Positions 62,070 to 64,000 of a stretch of 64,000 nt of DNA are shown here, piece by piece (within the stretch, counting starts at the first letter, position 1; each line of letters starts with the position of its first letter). This DNA is from an uncultured Lachnospiraceae bacterium (GTDB taxonomy: Bacteria; Bacillota; Clostridia; Lachnospirales; Lachnospiraceae). The stretch spans positions 21,143-85,142 of the forward strand of contig CAMXIK010000017.1 of NCBI GenBank assembly GCA_947243855.1. The letters run 5' to 3'. Below the pieces are notes generated by a model, which saw nothing but the letters and a program-made list of their open reading frames with translations, ran no database searches and was not told the origin of the DNA. The position numbers were made by a program, and so were the translations under genes.

Positions 62070-63725
62070 ATGGTTACAGTGAAAATCGGAGAAAAAGAGG
62101 AACGCTATGAGGATGGCATCAAATATGAGATCATAGCGGAGCAGCACCAGAACGATTATACCAGCCAGATCGCATTGGTGACGGTGGACGGCAAGATACG
62201 TGAGCTTATGAAGCGCGTGGACAGGGATTGTGAGCTTGGATTCATTACCTACGCGGACGATATCGGGCACAAAACCTATGTCAGAACCGCCGTTATGCTT
62301 ATGCTTAAGGCTGTCAAGGATGTGGCGGGCATGGAGGCCGCAGCTAACGTGAAAGTGGAGTTTGCCATCGGCGCCGGTTATTACTGCGCTTTTCGAAACG
62401 GTCTGAAATTGGATGAGAAAACCATCGAGAAGGTGAAGGACCGCATGGGAGAGTTGGTGGACATGGATCTTCTGGTGACGAAGAAGGCCTATCCGGCGGA
62501 TGAGGCGGTGGCTCTCTTTGCGGAGAACGGCATGAAGGACAAGGTTTCCCTGTTCCGTTACCGCAGAAGCTCTAATATCAACGTGTACTGCATGGGGGAT
62601 TATTACGATTATTTTTATGGCTATATGATGCCCAGCACCGGCTATATCAGGCAGTTTGATCTGTTTGCCTACGAGGAGGGCATGATTTTGATGCTTCCGG
62701 AGAAGGAGGACCCGGACGTGCTGCCGGAGTTTCAACCGCGTAAAAAGCTGTTCCAGACCCTTCTCGCAACGGGAGAGTGGAGCCGTGATCTTGGAATCGA
62801 TACGGTGGGGGACTTGAACGACCAGATTTGCAGCGGCAGTATCTCCGATATGATTCTTGTGCAGGAAGCGCTGCAAGAGAGAAGAATTGGCGAAATTGCA
62901 AGGGATATCGCAAGGCGCGAGGGCGTCAAGTTTGTCATGATTGCCGGGCCATCTTCCTCAGGTAAGACGACCTTTTCCCACAGATTGTCCATCCAGCTTC
63001 GCACTTATGGTCTAAAGCCCCATCCGATCGGGCTTGACAACTATTACTTAGACCATGGCAAAACGCCTTTGGACGAGGACGGCAATCCTGATTACGAGTG
63101 TTTGGAAGCGCTCGACGTGGAACAGTTTAACAAAGACATGACGGCGCTTTTGGCGGGAGAGGCCGTACAGCTTCCCACTTTTAATTTTAAGACGGGAAAA
63201 AGGGAGTACAACGGAAAGGTTACCAAGCTTGGTGAGAACGACATTTTGGTGATCGAGGGCATACATGGACTCAACGAGAAAATGTCCTATTCCCTGCCGG
63301 CGCAGAGCAAATATAAAATTTATATCAGCGCGTTGACGACCCTGAATGTGGATGAACACAACAGGATTCCCACCACGGACAACAGGCTTCTTCGCAGAAT
63401 TGTGAGAGACGCCAGAACAAGGGGAGCCACCGCAGCCAGAACCATTTCCATGTGGTCCTCTGTCCGAAGAGGGGAGGAGCAGTATATTTTCCCGTTTCAG
63501 GAGGAGGCGGATGCCATGTTCAATTCGGCGATGCTTTACGAGCTGGCTGTTCTCAAACAGTACGCAGAACCTTTGCTTTTTGGCATCAAGAAAGGGGAGC
63601 CGGAATATCATGAAGCGAAGCGGCTGCTCAAATTTTTGGAATATTTTCTGGGAATCAGCAGCGAGGAACTGCCTACCAACTCTCTGTGCAGGGAGTTTGT
63701 AGGGGGAAGTTGTTTTGAAGTGTAA
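62070..63725 (+). CDS. Nucleoside kinase (uridine kinase-like with N-terminal TGS/ThrRS-like domain)
   Basis: A 551-residue protein. The N-terminal region (about 1-260) resembles the TGS and editing-type domains of threonyl-tRNA synthetase. The C-terminal half is a phosphoribulokinase/uridine kinase P-loop domain with Walker A GPSSSGKT (about 293-300) and the IGLDNYYLDHGKTPLDEDG substrate loop (about 321-339). Such fusions are common in Clostridia and Thermotogae and phosphorylate nucleosides; uridine or cytidine is likely. AAGGAGGGG precedes the start. It ends 20 bases before the RNase P RNA region. Confidence 0.87.
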   Translation: MVTVKIGEKEERYEDGIKYEIIAEQHQNDYTSQIALVTVDGKIRELMKRVDRDCELGFITYADDIGHKTYVRTAVMLMLKAVKDVAGMEAAANVKVEFAIGAGYYCAFRNGLKLDEKTIEKVKDRMGELVDMDLLVTKKAYPADEAVALFAENGMKDKVSLFRYRRSSNINVYCMGDYYDYFYGYMMPSTGYIRQFDLFAYEEGMILMLPEKEDPDVLPEFQPRKKLFQTLLATGEWSRDLGIDTVGDLNDQICSGSISDMILVQEALQERRIGEIARDIARREGVKFVMIAGPSSSGKTTFSHRLSIQLRTYGLKPHPIGLDNYYLDHGKTPLDEDGNPDYECLEALDVEQFNKDMTALLAGEAVQLPTFNFKTGKREYNGKVTKLGENDILVIEGIHGLNEKMSYSLPAQSKYKIYISALTTLNVDEHNRIPTTDNRLLRRIVRDARTRGATAARTISMWSSVRRGEEQYIFPFQEEADAMFNSAMLYELAVLKQYAEPLLFGIKKGEPEYHEAKRLLKFLEYFLGISSEELPTNSLCREFVGGSCFEV

Positions 63726-63743
63726 TCAGAGCTATTCGTAAGT

Positions 63744-63953
63744 GGAACAAATGATCGCGGCTGCACAGACGAAAGGGTGCAGACGAGGAAAGTCCGGGCT
63801 CCATAGGGCAGGATGCCGGATAACGTCCGGTGGAGGCGACTCCAAGGCCAGTGCAACAGAAAATAAACCGCCTCAGGAGTTTTGCGAAGCAATACTCCGA
63901 GGTAAGGGTGGAATGGCAGTGTAAGAGACTACCGCCGCCGCGGTAACGCGGCG
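63744..63953 (+). ncRNA. rnpB: RNase P RNA, bacterial, 3' truncated
   Basis: The catalytic RNA that trims tRNA 5' leaders. Conserved pieces are GAGGAAAGTCCGGGCTCC (63787-63804), CAGTGCAACAGAAA (about 63849) and the GGTAAGGGTGGAA (63901-63913) to TAAGAGACTACCG (63922-63934) helices. The P1 start is estimated, so the 5' end is approximate. About 210 bases are present of an expected 350-400. The gene is cut off where adapter sequence begins. Confidence 0.9.
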
Positions 63954-64000
63954 AGATCGGAAGAGCACACGTCTGAACTCCAGTCACGTAGCATCATCTC
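63954..64000. other. Illumina TruSeq adapter and index (artefact)
   Basis: From 63954 the sequence AGATCGGAAGAGCACACGTC and its continuation through CAGTCAC (to 63987) is the TruSeq read adapter. It is followed by an 8-base index GTAGCATC (63988-63995) and ATCTC, the start of the P7 tail. This is not genomic. Translated on the minus strand it gives the well-known false peptide TGVQTCALPI. Confidence 0.98.

Noticed and set aside
62031..62876. Minus-strand open frame (281 codons) opposite the nucleoside kinase
   Set aside because: His/Leu/Arg-rich shadow of a conserved gene.
63673..63987. Minus-strand open frame of 104 residues at the contig end
   Set aside because: Its N-terminus is translated adapter and the rest is antisense to rnpB and the nucleoside kinase gene.
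1..64000. CRISPR arrays
   Set aside because: No regularly spaced direct repeats and no cas genes were seen.

Overview
The window is a bacterial contig of roughly 50% GC, apart from an AT-rich stretch near 33-38 kb. Gene content points to a gut-type Clostridia, most likely Lachnospiraceae: a dgt-dnaG-rpoD-trmK run, YesM/YesN-type two-component genes, GerMN, DUF6171, DUF4125 and DUF6320 proteins, rubrerythrin, and a SigV-like ECF sigma factor with a DUF4179 anti-sigma. No 16S rRNA is present, so the genus is not assigned. The last 47 bases are Illumina TruSeq adapter plus index rather than genome, so this is a contig end that cuts off the RNase P RNA gene.

Layout. 0-13.3 kb holds housekeeping and scattered genes: 23S rRNA methyltransferase, TetR regulator, glutamine synthetase with a structured leader, CotH-like kinase, ZIP and MATE transporters, an alanine/glycine symporter, a nucleoid-associated protein, a DUF2974 lipase-like protein and a C26 amidohydrolase. 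13.4-20 kb is an arabinan-oligosaccharide locus (GH43, GH51, ABC importer), followed by an unusual cytosolic GGDEF/degenerate EAL/LamG protein. 22-25.3 kb carries an alcohol dehydrogenase and a FIST plus cytosolic chemoreceptor pair. 25.4-31.7 kb is an alpha-galactoside locus: a divergent AraC regulator, an ABC importer and a GH36 alpha-galactosidase. A rubrerythrin follows.

33-38.2 kb is an AT-rich island ending at a tRNA-Leu gene. Two imperfect partial copies of that tRNA 3' end lie inside it; one also copies the tRNA terminator, as expected of stacked integration remnants. It carries small stress, toxin-antitoxin and methyltransferase genes and no integrase.

38.3-40.2 kb is an ECF sigma/anti-sigma pair. 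40.6-52.5 kb is the most coherent system: a GH94 phosphorylase that resembles N,N'-diacetylchitobiose phosphorylase, a phosphohexomutase, a sensor kinase, an ABC importer, a response regulator, nagB and nagA. Together they read as a phosphorolytic chitobiose/GlcNAc pathway controlled by a split two-component system. 52.5-57 kb has a GerMN lipoprotein, DUF4125, and an acyltransferase/DUF6320/esterase group. A 147-bp multi-hairpin element lies at 57.0 kb. 57.2-63.7 kb is the dgt-dnaG-rpoD-trmK-nucleoside kinase run, and then truncated rnpB.

The strongest unexplained signals are ten exact copies of the 10-mer TTATGTAAAC on both strands and in several reading frames, the closed multi-hairpin element at 57013-57159, the tRNA-Leu att-like repeats, and the cytosolic GGDEF-EAL-LamG fusion.
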